The position numbers and the translations under genes were made by a program. Below are positions 19,823 to 28,863 of a stretch of DNA of 42,379 nucleotides, piece by piece. Origin of the DNA: Spirochaetia bacterium (GTDB lineage Bacteria > Spirochaetota > Spirochaetia > Treponematales > Treponemataceae); contig JALFAW010000203.1 in the NCBI GenBank assembly GCA_022773305.1, forward strand, positions 1 through 42,379. The letters run 5' to 3'. Position 1 is the first letter of the stretch, and the number at the start of each line of letters is the position of its first letter. The notes under the pieces are model-generated. The model did not search any database and was not told where the DNA came from. It worked only from the letters and a program-made list of their open reading frames with translations.

Positions 19823-19857
19823 AAAAGACTTTCCTGTTTGGGAAAGTCTTTTTTTTT
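19823..19857 (+). terminator. Rho-independent terminator of tRNA-Met
   Basis: AAAAGACTTTCC-tgttt-GGGAAAGTCTTTTTTTTT directly after the tRNA. Confidence 0.92.
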
Positions 19858-19884
19858 GAGATTTTATAAATTTAAATATAAAAA

Positions 19885-19929
19885 AAATGTTATTCAAAAA
19901 ACATCGATATTGTCATTTGAATAACATTT
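19885..19929 (-). terminator. Rho-independent terminator of the 19937-20752 lipoprotein gene
   Basis: AATGTTATTCAAA (19886-19898) pairs with TTTGAATAACATT (19916-19928); on the minus strand the stem runs into a T tract. Confidence 0.85.
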
Positions 19930-19936
19930 AAACTAA

Positions 19937-20752
19937 TTAATATTCATCGTTTTCCTGAGGAATATAATATTCATCACTTGAATATCCATAAAGAAGTTTT
20001 GTAATATTATCTTCTTCCAGATAATTAATAAACTGCAGCGCTTGAGCTTTTGTAAAGTAATATTTTAACGACATTGATTCTATCGAAGTTGCATCCCCTA
20101 CTACATCCCAATGATTATTATGCATTGGATACATATTTATTGAAAAATATGGAGAATTATTGATAAACTCATAACCAATCATAGCTTTTCCATCAGCATT
20201 ATTTGGAGTTGATGAACTGATTGTTCCCCAATCTAAATGTACATTAATATTTCCATATTTTTTAAAAGTGTTTCTACCTTTTCTTTCAAGTTTTTTATTT
20301 TCAAAATCAGAAAAATATTGATTAACAGCATTTGTTAATTCTGTCCGAGCGTTTTCATTCATCTGAACAATATAATAAGCAGCCATATAACTTGAGCCAA
20401 AACCTGCTGTTTGTTTCTCAGGAGCAATCATAAAATCAGCTTTTTTTTGTTTTAATCCTCCAAGTGAACCTGGTGTAAACACGGAAAACTCATCACCATA
20501 AACAAAGTCATCTTTGTTTCCAAATGTAAAAAATTTTTCAAAAGCATTTTTTTCTTTCTTTTTATTTACATTTGATGTTTCATTTTTTGACTGAAGATTA
20601 TTTTGCCCTGTTGAATCATGCTCATTGTCTGTTGAATTTTGCTGGGTGTCATAAGAATCCACAGGAACAGTTTCCTGATTTTTTGTTGTAGTACATGATG
20701 ATAAGAATAATGCAATTACAAAGACACAAAGTATAGTTTTTAAAGTTTTCAT
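19937..20752 (-). CDS. Hypothetical lipoprotein
   Basis: MKTLKTILCVFVIALFLSSCTTTK lipobox. AAGGAAAC upstream of this ATG, so start set to 20752 rather than 20806. Confidence 0.8.
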   Translation of the reverse strand: MKTLKTILCVFVIALFLSSCTTTKNQETVPVDSYDTQQNSTDNEHDSTGQNNLQSKNETSNVNKKKEKNAFEKFFTFGNKDDFVYGDEFSVFTPGSLGGLKQKKADFMIAPEKQTAGFGSSYMAAYYIVQMNENARTELTNAVNQYFSDFENKKLERKGRNTFKKYGNINVHLDWGTISSSTPNNADGKAMIGYEFINNSPYFSINMYPMHNNHWDVVGDATSIESMSLKYYFTKAQALQFINYLEEDNITKLLYGYSSDEYYIPQENDEY

Positions 20753-20864
20753 ATTTGTTTCCTTAAAAAAAGTTAATAATTTTTTTTCACTATATATAAT
20801 ACTCAAAAAACGATTTTTTGTTACATGATTTTATATTTTTTTTAAATTTTTTTTCATTTTTTAT

Positions 20865-20892
20865 TAAAGTCTAAAACTATCTTTGCCGATAA
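20865..20892 (+). promoter_or_regulatory. Sigma28 (FliA)-type promoter for the first flaB
   Basis: TAAA-N16-GCCGATAA; the -10 element matches the sigma28 consensus exactly, spacer one longer than the usual 15. Confidence 0.8.
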
Positions 20893-20950
20893 TTATAAAT
20901 GAAATGTTATGATTATTTCGACTTCGTTGAAGCAGTAATCAGACTTTTCT

Positions 20951-20999
20951 GCAAAAATGTGTAGATGTAGCCTTGTAACCAACATTTACGCATTTTTGC
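20951..20999 (+). promoter_or_regulatory. 18-bp stem-loop in the predicted flaB leader
   Basis: GCAAAAATGTGTAGATGT (20951-20968) pairs along its full length with ACATTTACGCATTTTTGC (20982-20999), two G-U pairs, 13-nt loop. Confidence 0.8.
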
Positions 21000-21048
21000 G
21001 TTTTGAGAAGAAAGGAATCTTCTTTTTATTATTCCAAGGAGGAATACT

Positions 21049-21909
21049 ATGGTTATCAACCACAACATGTCGGCAATGTTTGCCAATCGTCAATTGGGAG
21101 TAACTGGCACAAGTCTTGAAAAAGATATGGCTAAACTTTCATCTGGAATGAGAATTAATCGCGCTGGTGATGACGCTTCTGGTCTTGCAGTATCAGAAAA
21201 AATGCGTGCACAGATTCGTGGTTTGAATCAAGCTTCACAAAACGCATCAAATGGTATTAGTTTCATTCAGACAACTGAAGGTTATCTTCAGGAAACTACT
21301 GACATTATGCAAAGAATTCGTGAACTTGCAGTTCAATCTTCAAACGGAATTTATTCTGCTGAAGACCGAATGCAGATTCAAGTTGAAATTTCAGCTCTTG
21401 TTTCAGAAGTTGATAGAATTGCAAGCACTGCACAGTTCAATGGCATGAATATGCTTACTGGCCGTTTTGCACAGCCTACTGGCGAAAATGTTGTAACTGC
21501 TTCTATGTGGTTCCACATTGGTGCTAACATGGATCAGAGAGTTCAAGTTTACATTGGAACAATGTCAGCTCAAGCTCTTGGAATTCGTGACATCGGTACA
21601 GAAGAAAAAATTTCTCTTGCCACTCCGGAAGATGCCAACCGTGCAATTGGTACTATCGATGAAGCTCTTAAAAAGATTAATAAACAGAGAGCTGACCTTG
21701 GTGCTTACCAGAACCGTCTTGAATTGACTGTAAAAGGTCTTGATGTAAGTGCAGAAAACCTTCAGGCTTCTGAATCACGTATTAGAGATACTGATATGGC
21801 AAGTCAGATGGTTGAATTCACAAAGAATTCAGTTCTGTCTCAAGCAGGTACTGCTATGCTTGCTCAGGCAAACTCTCAATCACAAAATGTTTTGAGTTTA
21901 TTACGATAA
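21049..21909 (+). CDS. flaB: Flagellin, FlaB family (first copy)
   Basis: [17 protein letters not shown]...[37 protein letters not shown]...[25 protein letters not shown]. Confidence 0.98.
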   Translation: MVINHNMSAMFANRQLGVTGTSLEKDMAKLSSGMRINRAGDDASGLAVSEKMRAQIRGLNQASQNASNGISFIQTTEGYLQETTDIMQRIRELAVQSSNGIYSAEDRMQIQVEISALVSEVDRIASTAQFNGMNMLTGRFAQPTGENVVTASMWFHIGANMDQRVQVYIGTMSAQALGIRDIGTEEKISLATPEDANRAIGTIDEALKKINKQRADLGAYQNRLELTVKGLDVSAENLQASESRIRDTDMASQMVEFTKNSVLSQAGTAMLAQANSQSQNVLSLLR

Positions 21910-22211
21910 ACGAAAAACATCACGATTTAATATTCAGTTAAAAAAAAATTATTACTGATTGAAAATCTTGAGTTTATTGTGATAGTGTTATATAATCAAT
22001 TTTTGTGGTTCATTTCTTTTCATTTGAATAGGTTTTGAATTCGCAAAAATTGATTTGCACGGTGTTTTTTTTGCATTTTCCACTTTATTTTTCCCTAAAA
22101 ACATCGTAAAATGAATTAAATATAAGTGATTTTTTATTTGATTTATATAGAGTGCTTTGATTTCAGAAAGGCACAGTTCTTTGACATAGTGCAATCCTGT
22201 TTTGCAAGGTG

Positions 22212-22305
22212 ACGGCAAAAACGGTCAGTTTACACACACAACTTTAGACTGACCATTCCTGCCGTATAGGTCTGAAAGTAAATTAGAGGCGCAGTACTAA
22301 TTTAC
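22212..22305 (+). promoter_or_regulatory. Multi-stem structured leader upstream of the second flaB
   Basis: ACGGCA(22212-22217)/TGCCGT(22260-22265) outer stem, GGTCAGT(22223-22229)/ACTGACC(22248-22254) inner stem, then GTAAATTAG(22278-22286)/CTAATTTAC(22297-22305). Confidence 0.65.
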
Positions 22306-22369
22306 CCTTCACCCGCAGGGCACAAATCAAGATGATTAGTGTTTTTAAGTAAACATGGAGGGCACAACT

Positions 22370-23218
22370 ATGATTATTAATCACAACATGAGTTCTCTTT
22401 ATGCTGACCGTGTATTGAACATTTCTAATGATTCAATCATGAAAAACATGGAGAAACTTTCTTCTGGTGAACGCATCAATCGCGCCGGAGATGATGCATC
22501 AGGACTTGCTGTATCAGAAAAGATGCGCAGCCAAATTCGTGGATTGAACCAGGCTTCAAAGAACATTCAGAATGGAGTATCTTTCATTCAGACAACAGAA
22601 GGTTATTTGCAGGAAACTACAGATATTCTTCAGCGTGTTCGCGAACTTGCTGTTCAGTCAGCAAACGGTATCTACAGCGATGAAGATCGTATGCAGATTC
22701 AGGTTGAAGTATCTCAGCTTGTTGCTGAAGTTGACCGTATTGCAAGTCAAGCTCAGTTCAACGGCATGAATATGTTAACTGGTCGTTTTGCACAGGAAGG
22801 AGATTCTGTAATGCAGTTCCAGATTGGTGCAAATGTTGATCAGAATACAAGAGTTTTCATCGGTACAATGACTGCTACATCTTTAGGACTTAAAGGTGCA
22901 CAAGGTGGCGATGAACAGATTTCTATTTCATCACCAGATGAAGCAAATCTTACACTTGCAACAATTGATGAAGCTTTGAAGAATGTTACAAAGCAAAGAG
23001 CAGATCTTGGTGCATACCAGAATCGCTTTGAAATGGCTGCAAAAGGTATTAATATTGCTGCAGAAAACACACAGGCTTCAGAATCTCGTATCCGTGATAC
23101 AGATATGGCATCTGAAATGGTTGAGTTTACAAAGAACCAGATTCTCACACAAGCTGGTACTGCAATGCTCGCACAGGCAAACTCTCAATCACAATCTGTT
23201 TTGGGATTGCTGCAATAG
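22370..23218 (+). CDS. flaB: Flagellin, FlaB family (second copy)
   Basis: [17 protein letters not shown]...[30 protein letters not shown]. Start set to 22370: the upstream ATG at 22355 overlaps the GGAGG Shine-Dalgarno. Confidence 0.98.
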   Translation: MIINHNMSSLYADRVLNISNDSIMKNMEKLSSGERINRAGDDASGLAVSEKMRSQIRGLNQASKNIQNGVSFIQTTEGYLQETTDILQRVRELAVQSANGIYSDEDRMQIQVEVSQLVAEVDRIASQAQFNGMNMLTGRFAQEGDSVMQFQIGANVDQNTRVFIGTMTATSLGLKGAQGGDEQISISSPDEANLTLATIDEALKNVTKQRADLGAYQNRFEMAAKGINIAAENTQASESRIRDTDMASEMVEFTKNQILTQAGTAMLAQANSQSQSVLGLLQ

Positions 23219-23270
23219 TTTTTTTTCAATTAAGAGATTTCTGGATGTCATCTTTTGATTGAAAGTTTAT

Positions 23271-23301
23271 GGAAGGGGTTGCGCCCCCCTTCCCTTTTTT
23301 T
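23271..23301 (+). terminator. Rho-independent terminator after the second flaB
   Basis: GGAAGGGG-ttgcgcc-CCCCTTCC-C-TTTTTTT. Confidence 0.9.
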
Positions 23302-23372
23302 GAATGTTTTGACAGATTTCTGTCATTTTTATATGAAATTGTCTATTTTAGAAATTTCAATGGAGGCGAACT

Positions 23373-23762
23373 ATGAATACAATACAAAATTCTATGGTTC
23401 AGATGACCACGGATGGTCAAACTCTTTATAGACAAAATGTTTCAAAGGCTGTTTCTTCAAATAATACTTCACCACAAGTTGTATCACAGTCTTTAACACC
23501 AACTGGAGCACAGGTAGCTCAATCTCTTGCACAATCGATTGCAGAAGTTAAGGCTGACACTCAAGAACTTCAGAAGATGTCCGAACTTGTTTCAGGGAAC
23601 AAACTTCAGTTCAATGTCAATAAGGATTTAAACACCGTGGTTGTATCTGTCATAGATGCTTCTACAAATCAAGTGATAAAACAAATTCCTTCGGAGGATA
23701 TGATTAAATTAAAACTTCGTATTAGAAATGCAATTGGATCTGTATTCAACGAAGTAATCTAA
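23373..23762 (+). CDS. flaG: FlaG family protein
   Basis: LQFNVNKDLNTVVVSVIDASTNQVIKQIPSEDMIKLKLRIRNAIG is typical of FlaG; lies between flaB and fliD. Confidence 0.93.
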   Translation: MNTIQNSMVQMTTDGQTLYRQNVSKAVSSNNTSPQVVSQSLTPTGAQVAQSLAQSIAEVKADTQELQKMSELVSGNKLQFNVNKDLNTVVVSVIDASTNQVIKQIPSEDMIKLKLRIRNAIGSVFNEVI

Positions 23763-23765
23763 TTT

Positions 23766-25889
23766 ATGGCTGGATTAAACATACCAGGCGTTACTGACCA
23801 ATATAATACAAATGATACAGTTGAAAAACTGATGAAAGTTGAAAGGATTCCTCTTACACGCGAAGAAAAGCAGTTGGAATCATATAAAGCACAGAAGGAC
23901 GCCTGGCGAGACATTAACACAAAACTATCCTCATTAAGAGAAAGTACAAAAACTCTCTATTCGTTTGAAAATCCATTTAACAATAAAATATCATCCTCAA
24001 CAGAAGAAAATGCAATTACAGCAGAAGCAACAAGAAGTGCAGAACTTCAGTCTTTTAAAATTGATGTAATTCAACCAGCAACTCAAGACAGATTTCTTTC
24101 TGATGAATTGGACAATGATTTTAAAGTGCCAAAAGGAATGTACTCTTATAAAGTTGGTGAGAAAACTGTGAATATTAACTGGAAAGGCGGTTCATTGAAA
24201 GATTTTTCAGCTTCTTTGAACAAAAGAGGAAACGGTATTATAAAATCTTCTATTATTGGAGCTAGTACTGGAAAAAAATCATTATTAATTGAGGCTATCC
24301 CTACAGGAAAAGAGAACCGTCTTATTTTTGAACAAGATGCAAAACAGTTTGCTTTCGATTGCGGAATGATAGAAAAAGTTAAATCAGAAGTAAAAACATT
24401 TGGTTCGACACAAGATGAAATAAAACCTGTTCAAAAAATTTCTTACGATGAACCTCCTTATATGCCTGAACTTACGCTCACAAAAACAAAACTTACACAG
24501 GATAATATTTCTGTAGAACCTCGCGGTGCATATAAAATCGATATTCCTCAAAAAATTCTTGAAGATGAAAAACAACACATTCAATTTACGATTCAGGCTT
24601 TTGATACTCAAGACATTACCCCTGAAATAAACAAAACACTGTTACAACCTGAAATTCCAGATGCAGGATTTGCCGAATTTCAAGGAATTCAGATAGAAAA
24701 CAGTCAGTCTGATACAAATTTGAATCTTCCAAAAGAACCTCCTGCCCCGCTTGAACCGATACAAACGACAAAAGTTTTATTTGCCGTAATGGAAGACGGT
24801 TCTGAAAAAGAAATCCCCCTTCCAAATCTTTTTGAAGAAAATGAAAAAAATACAGATTTATCAAATGCTCAACAAAATGAAGAAGAAATAAAGTATAAAG
24901 TAAGAAAACCTCAGCAGATAGATTTGCCACTTTCTGAATATAAAGGCATAAAATCTATAGCTTTCAGGAATTTTAATACTGGAACAGATTTATTAGTTTC
25001 TCAATTATCATCACTTGATCCGTCTACAGATTTAGGATATGGTCCCAAAAACGCAATTTCCGTTGCAGATGATGCAATTTTAAAATATGAAGGAATAACA
25101 ATTACAAGAGCGTCAAATAAAATTGATGACATTATCCCTGAGATAACTTTGAATGTTCATGAAAAAACAGAAAAAACAGCAACCATTTCAATAAAACCTG
25201 ATGTTGAATCATCGAAAGATGCAATAATTTCTTTTGTCGGTCAATATAATCAGGCAGTTGCTCAAATAAACATTCTTTCTCAAAATAAACCTGAGTTAAT
25301 AGAAGAACTTGATTATCTCTCAAAAGAAGAACAAACTGAACAAAAAGAAAAACTTGGAATGTTTGCAACAGATTTTTCATTAACAAATATGAAATCAAAC
25401 ATGCAGACAATTGTTGCTGCAGGATATAATTTTTCTGACAATGCAGAAGTAACAATGCTTTCTCAAATTGGAATTGGGACAAATGCAGGAGGATATTCAG
25501 GCGGATATTCGCAAAGTAAACTCAGAGGCTATCTTGAAATTGATGAAAAAAAACTTGATTCTGCACTTGAAAATCATCTGGATGACATTCGTCAAATGTT
25601 TGGTTATGATTCTGATGGAGATTTGATTGTTGATTCAGGGATTGCATATAAACTTGATAAACAAATTGGTGCGTATACACAAACAGGTGGAATTCTTGCT
25701 TTAAAAACTTCATCTCTTGATTCAAAAATAAAATCCTCAGAAAGCAAGATTGCAAAACTTGAAACTCAAATGGAAGAAAAAGAAGCACAGCTTAGAAGTA
25801 AATACAGCCAAATGGAAGGAACTTTAAACAGTTTGGAAAGTCAGCAGAGTCAAATTTCTAATTTCTCTAAACAAAATCAGAAAAACTGA
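23766..25889 (+). CDS. fliD: Flagellar filament cap protein FliD
   Basis: MAGLNIPGVTDQYNTNDTVEKLMKVERIPLTREEKQLESYKAQKDAWRDINTKLSSLRESTKTLYSFENPF; C-terminal coiled coil KIAKLETQMEEKEAQLRSKYSQMEGTLNSLESQQSQI. Confidence 0.96.
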   Translation: MAGLNIPGVTDQYNTNDTVEKLMKVERIPLTREEKQLESYKAQKDAWRDINTKLSSLRESTKTLYSFENPFNNKISSSTEENAITAEATRSAELQSFKIDVIQPATQDRFLSDELDNDFKVPKGMYSYKVGEKTVNINWKGGSLKDFSASLNKRGNGIIKSSIIGASTGKKSLLIEAIPTGKENRLIFEQDAKQFAFDCGMIEKVKSEVKTFGSTQDEIKPVQKISYDEPPYMPELTLTKTKLTQDNISVEPRGAYKIDIPQKILEDEKQHIQFTIQAFDTQDITPEINKTLLQPEIPDAGFAEFQGIQIENSQSDTNLNLPKEPPAPLEPIQTTKVLFAVMEDGSEKEIPLPNLFEENEKNTDLSNAQQNEEEIKYKVRKPQQIDLPLSEYKGIKSIAFRNFNTGTDLLVSQLSSLDPSTDLGYGPKNAISVADDAILKYEGITITRASNKIDDIIPEITLNVHEKTEKTATISIKPDVESSKDAIISFVGQYNQAVAQINILSQNKPELIEELDYLSKEEQTEQKEKLGMFATDFSLTNMKSNMQTIVAAGYNFSDNAEVTMLSQIGIGTNAGGYSGGYSQSKLRGYLEIDEKKLDSALENHLDDIRQMFGYDSDGDLIVDSGIAYKLDKQIGAYTQTGGILALKTSSLDSKIKSSESKIAKLETQMEEKEAQLRSKYSQMEGTLNSLESQQSQISNFSKQNQKN

Positions 25890-25918
25890 TAAAGCATTAT
25901 GATTTTTATGTCGAGAAT

Positions 25919-25986
25919 GAAACTGTGATTTAACATCATTACGCTGAACCTCTCAAAAATAATTTTTTGAAGTAAATTGCAGTTTC
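25919..25986 (+). promoter_or_regulatory. Structured leader between fliD and the downstream gene
   Basis: GAAACTGTGATTTA (25919-25932) pairs with TAAATTGCAGTTTC (25973-25986), 14 bp including two G-U; nested TCAAAAA/TTTTTGA stem at 25953-25970. Confidence 0.6.
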
Positions 25987-26022
25987 TCTGCCTGGCACAA
26001 AAAAACAGGAGGATATAATAAA

Positions 26023-26619
26023 ATGATAGATTTTTATATAAATGGCACAAAAGTTGATGTTCAGATTGAAGATGAACAGACTATATCAGATGTTTTAGTT
26101 TCGTTTGAAAAAACATGCGAAGAAAATCATGTCGCTGTAATTGGAATTTGTGTTGACGGAAAACAAATTACAGCAGATATTTTTGACGAAGAATCTCAAA
26201 AACCTCTTGAAGACAAGATGAAATTTGAATTTACTGTCGTTTCAGAAAATGATATTAAAGCTTCTTTTATCAAACTGACTGAACTTTTTAATGAACTTGC
26301 ACAAAAAATGGAACAGATTCCAATTGAATTGCAGAATGGGAAAAATATTGAAGCAAGCAATTCCATTAAACAGCTTGCAGATGCTATTGACCAGTTCTGT
26401 CATATTGCGACACTTGCTTCACTTTTTCCAGAAACATTCAATAATTCTTCTATAGAAAACATGAATTTTGCAGATTTTTTTGCAGATTTTTCACCAATTC
26501 TAAAAGATTTTGAGGAAGCATTACAGAATAATGATACTGTTATGATTGGAGATTTAGCTGAATATGAAATTTGCCCTAGATTATTGCAGATTTCAAATTT
26601 TTTGAGTAAGATTCAGTAG
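26023..26619 (+). CDS. Hypothetical protein in the flagellar locus (possible FliD/flagellin-associated factor)
   Basis: 198-aa mostly helical acidic protein immediately after fliD; SD AGGAGG upstream. No recognised domain. Confidence 0.75.
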   Translation: MIDFYINGTKVDVQIEDEQTISDVLVSFEKTCEENHVAVIGICVDGKQITADIFDEESQKPLEDKMKFEFTVVSENDIKASFIKLTELFNELAQKMEQIPIELQNGKNIEASNSIKQLADAIDQFCHIATLASLFPETFNNSSIENMNFADFFADFSPILKDFEEALQNNDTVMIGDLAEYEICPRLLQISNFLSKIQ

Positions 26620-26706
26620 TAACAACAGATACTTTTACACATTTGTCACAATTTGTCTAATTTTGATAACTACTGTTTTTAATAAAGACCTGTATCGGAG
26701 GTGTTT

Positions 26707-27795
26707 ATGTTTTTTTTATATATGGAAAATTCAGGTTCCCCAATTCTCGCTAGGAAATCCGCTCCACTTTTTACAGTAATTTTAATTTTAGGTGTGATTA
26801 TTGTTCTTGTTGTGGCTTTGGGAATCCTCATTGCAAAAGTACGAGAATACAAAAAATCAAACAAATATATTGAAAAAGAAAAAAATAGAACAACAAATTA
26901 TTCAGACATAGTAAAATATGCAAATCAAAATGATTTTTCCGCAGGCGAAAAGACAATTTTTTGGGAAGTTTGTCAAATAACTCAATGGAAAAATATTTTT
27001 TATTCTTTAAAAGATAATTCCACTGTAAATGAACTTTTTAGAAAAGCATATTATTTTATGAAAGAGAAAAAAGGTTTGTCAGACAAAAAACTAAATCTTT
27101 TTTTTAAGACGCTTTTTAAAATCGAAACAATTGTTGCGCAATACAGAAAACTTATTTCTTCCAAACAGATTCCCCTTCAGTCCATGATTTTTTACATTTC
27201 CGATGAAGGTGAGCAATATCCGTTTACGGTAATTCAAAACACAAAAGATTTTTTTGTAATTGAAGTGCCAGATTTTATTGCAAAAACACAAAGGAAACCT
27301 CAAATTTTAAAGCAAAGTCGCTTTACTTACAAAACAAATGATGGACTTTCGCATAATTTTGTTACTAGAATCATTCGATATGATGAAAGTAATCAAAATC
27401 AGATAAAAGCCATCGTTGCTCACACAGATAAACTTGAGTGTCAAACTTTACGTAAATTTAAGCGTGAATTCTTTGAAGAAAAATGTCAGTTTTCTGCTGT
27501 AATTTATAATCAAAATGGTACAAATAAATATACAATAAAACCTGAGAAACTCGATGGAAAAATCACAAATATTTCTGGTGGAGGATGTTGTATCCGCACA
27601 AATCTTCCGATTAAAGAAAATCAATATTTGTGTGTGTTTTTAGAATCAATTGGAATAAATGAAAAATTAATTGGAATTATTAGAAGAACTCGAAAACTTC
27701 CAAACGGAACTTTCTCACTTCATATTCAATTCCTGGATTTGCCGGTTTCCATTGAAAACAAAATTCTCGCACTTGTTTATAAATATGAATTGTAA
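26707..27795 (+). CDS. Membrane-anchored PilZ-domain protein (putative c-di-GMP receptor)
   Basis: N-terminal TM (LFTVILILGVIIVLVVALGILIA), LRKFKREFF (RxxxR) and KITNISGGGCCI ((D/N)xSxxG). Start at 26707 after GGAGG. Confidence 0.85.
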   Translation: MFFLYMENSGSPILARKSAPLFTVILILGVIIVLVVALGILIAKVREYKKSNKYIEKEKNRTTNYSDIVKYANQNDFSAGEKTIFWEVCQITQWKNIFYSLKDNSTVNELFRKAYYFMKEKKGLSDKKLNLFFKTLFKIETIVAQYRKLISSKQIPLQSMIFYISDEGEQYPFTVIQNTKDFFVIEVPDFIAKTQRKPQILKQSRFTYKTNDGLSHNFVTRIIRYDESNQNQIKAIVAHTDKLECQTLRKFKREFFEEKCQFSAVIYNQNGTNKYTIKPEKLDGKITNISGGGCCIRTNLPIKENQYLCVFLESIGINEKLIGIIRRTRKLPNGTFSLHIQFLDLPVSIENKILALVYKYEL

Positions 27796-27942
27796 TTCCT
27801 GTTTTTCATTTCTTTGAATTAAGTCTCTAAAAAGCACTTGCAATACTGATTTCCATTTGAATTTCAATATAAATATTCTTTTTTTACTTTTAAAAAGTTT
27901 TTTTATTGCCGAATCAAAAAAACTGATTTATAATAAAACATT

Positions 27943-28851
27943 ATGAAATGGCTTTTAATTACGAATGATAATGACTCAGATTTTCAAAAAAATTTTTCAG
28001 AAATCTTGAGCTCTTTTGACAAAAAAAATAAACTGACTTTTTGCGATTTTGACTGTGAAAATATAAAAAAAACGTTAAAAAAATGTGAAGACTTTGCATC
28101 GTGCTTCATTTTATCAAAACCAAATTCTGAGTTTAGTGAAGAAAACGCTCTATTGTTTTGTACGCTGCTGGGATTTTTTGAAGCAAAAAACATTACTATT
28201 TTTTCAAACCTGGTTTTCATAAATGAGAATAAACTTTTTGACAAGAATATAATCAAATTTTCAGATTTTGGTGACTTAACTCAAGTTCTGAAAAAAAATT
28301 ATAAAAAAATCAGAGAAAATGCAGTTAAACGAATTGCAAAAAACAAACTTTTAGAAAGAGGAATTCCATTTACATCAGACTGTTTTGCAACTTACATTGC
28401 GAAAAATAAAATTGAAGTTGTAAACGAATTTTTAGAAGCGGGAATGAGCATTAATGAAAAAGACGATGCTGGAGTTCCAATGCTTAACATCGCTTGTCGT
28501 AATGATAATTTTGATTTTGTAAAAATGTTTCTGGAACTTGGAGCAAATATCGATGCGGTTTCTGACGACAGAGGATATACTGCTGTAATGGATGCTGTTT
28601 GGCGCGGTAATGAAAAAATCACTAAGTTTTTAATAGAAAATGGTGCCGATTTAAATACAATCAGCAAAGAAGGTCAATCAAATCTTGTGCTTGCAGTAGG
28701 AGCTGGACGTGAAAATATAGTTAAACTTCTGGCAGAAAACGGTTCAGACTGTGATGTTAAAGATATGATGGGAATGAGTGCTTATAACTATGCTGTTTTA
28801 TTCAAAAAAACAAGAATTGTGGACATTCTAAAACCATTTCATAAAGAGTAA
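27943..28851 (+). CDS. Ankyrin-repeat protein
   Basis: AGVPMLNIACRNDNFDFVKMFLELGANIDAVSDDRGYTAVMDAVWRGNEKITKFLIENGADLNTISKEGQSNLVLAVGAGRENIVKLLAENGSD. Confidence 0.93.
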   Translation: MKWLLITNDNDSDFQKNFSEILSSFDKKNKLTFCDFDCENIKKTLKKCEDFASCFILSKPNSEFSEENALLFCTLLGFFEAKNITIFSNLVFINENKLFDKNIIKFSDFGDLTQVLKKNYKKIRENAVKRIAKNKLLERGIPFTSDCFATYIAKNKIEVVNEFLEAGMSINEKDDAGVPMLNIACRNDNFDFVKMFLELGANIDAVSDDRGYTAVMDAVWRGNEKITKFLIENGADLNTISKEGQSNLVLAVGAGRENIVKLLAENGSDCDVKDMMGMSAYNYAVLFKKTRIVDILKPFHKE

Positions 28852-28863
28852 TTTTTTTTATTG

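Noticed and set aside
22181-22186. TTGACA as -35 of a promoter for the second flaB
   Set aside because: No acceptable -10 hexamer at 16-18 nt spacing.
21988-22218. 76-aa minus-strand ORF between the two flaB genes
   Set aside because: No Shine-Dalgarno, antisense to the predicted leader, no recognisable features.
24384-25788. Several antisense ORFs inside fliD (and similar ones inside other CDSs, e.g. 3855-4421, 10447-11086, 35033-35296)
   Set aside because: Shadow ORFs overlapping strongly supported genes, with low-complexity F/L/Q-rich translations.
27891-27915. Sigma28-like TAAA-N13-GCCGAATC upstream of the ankyrin-repeat gene
   Set aside because: Spacer is two short and the -10 differs from GCCGATAA at several positions; could be chance in AT-rich DNA.
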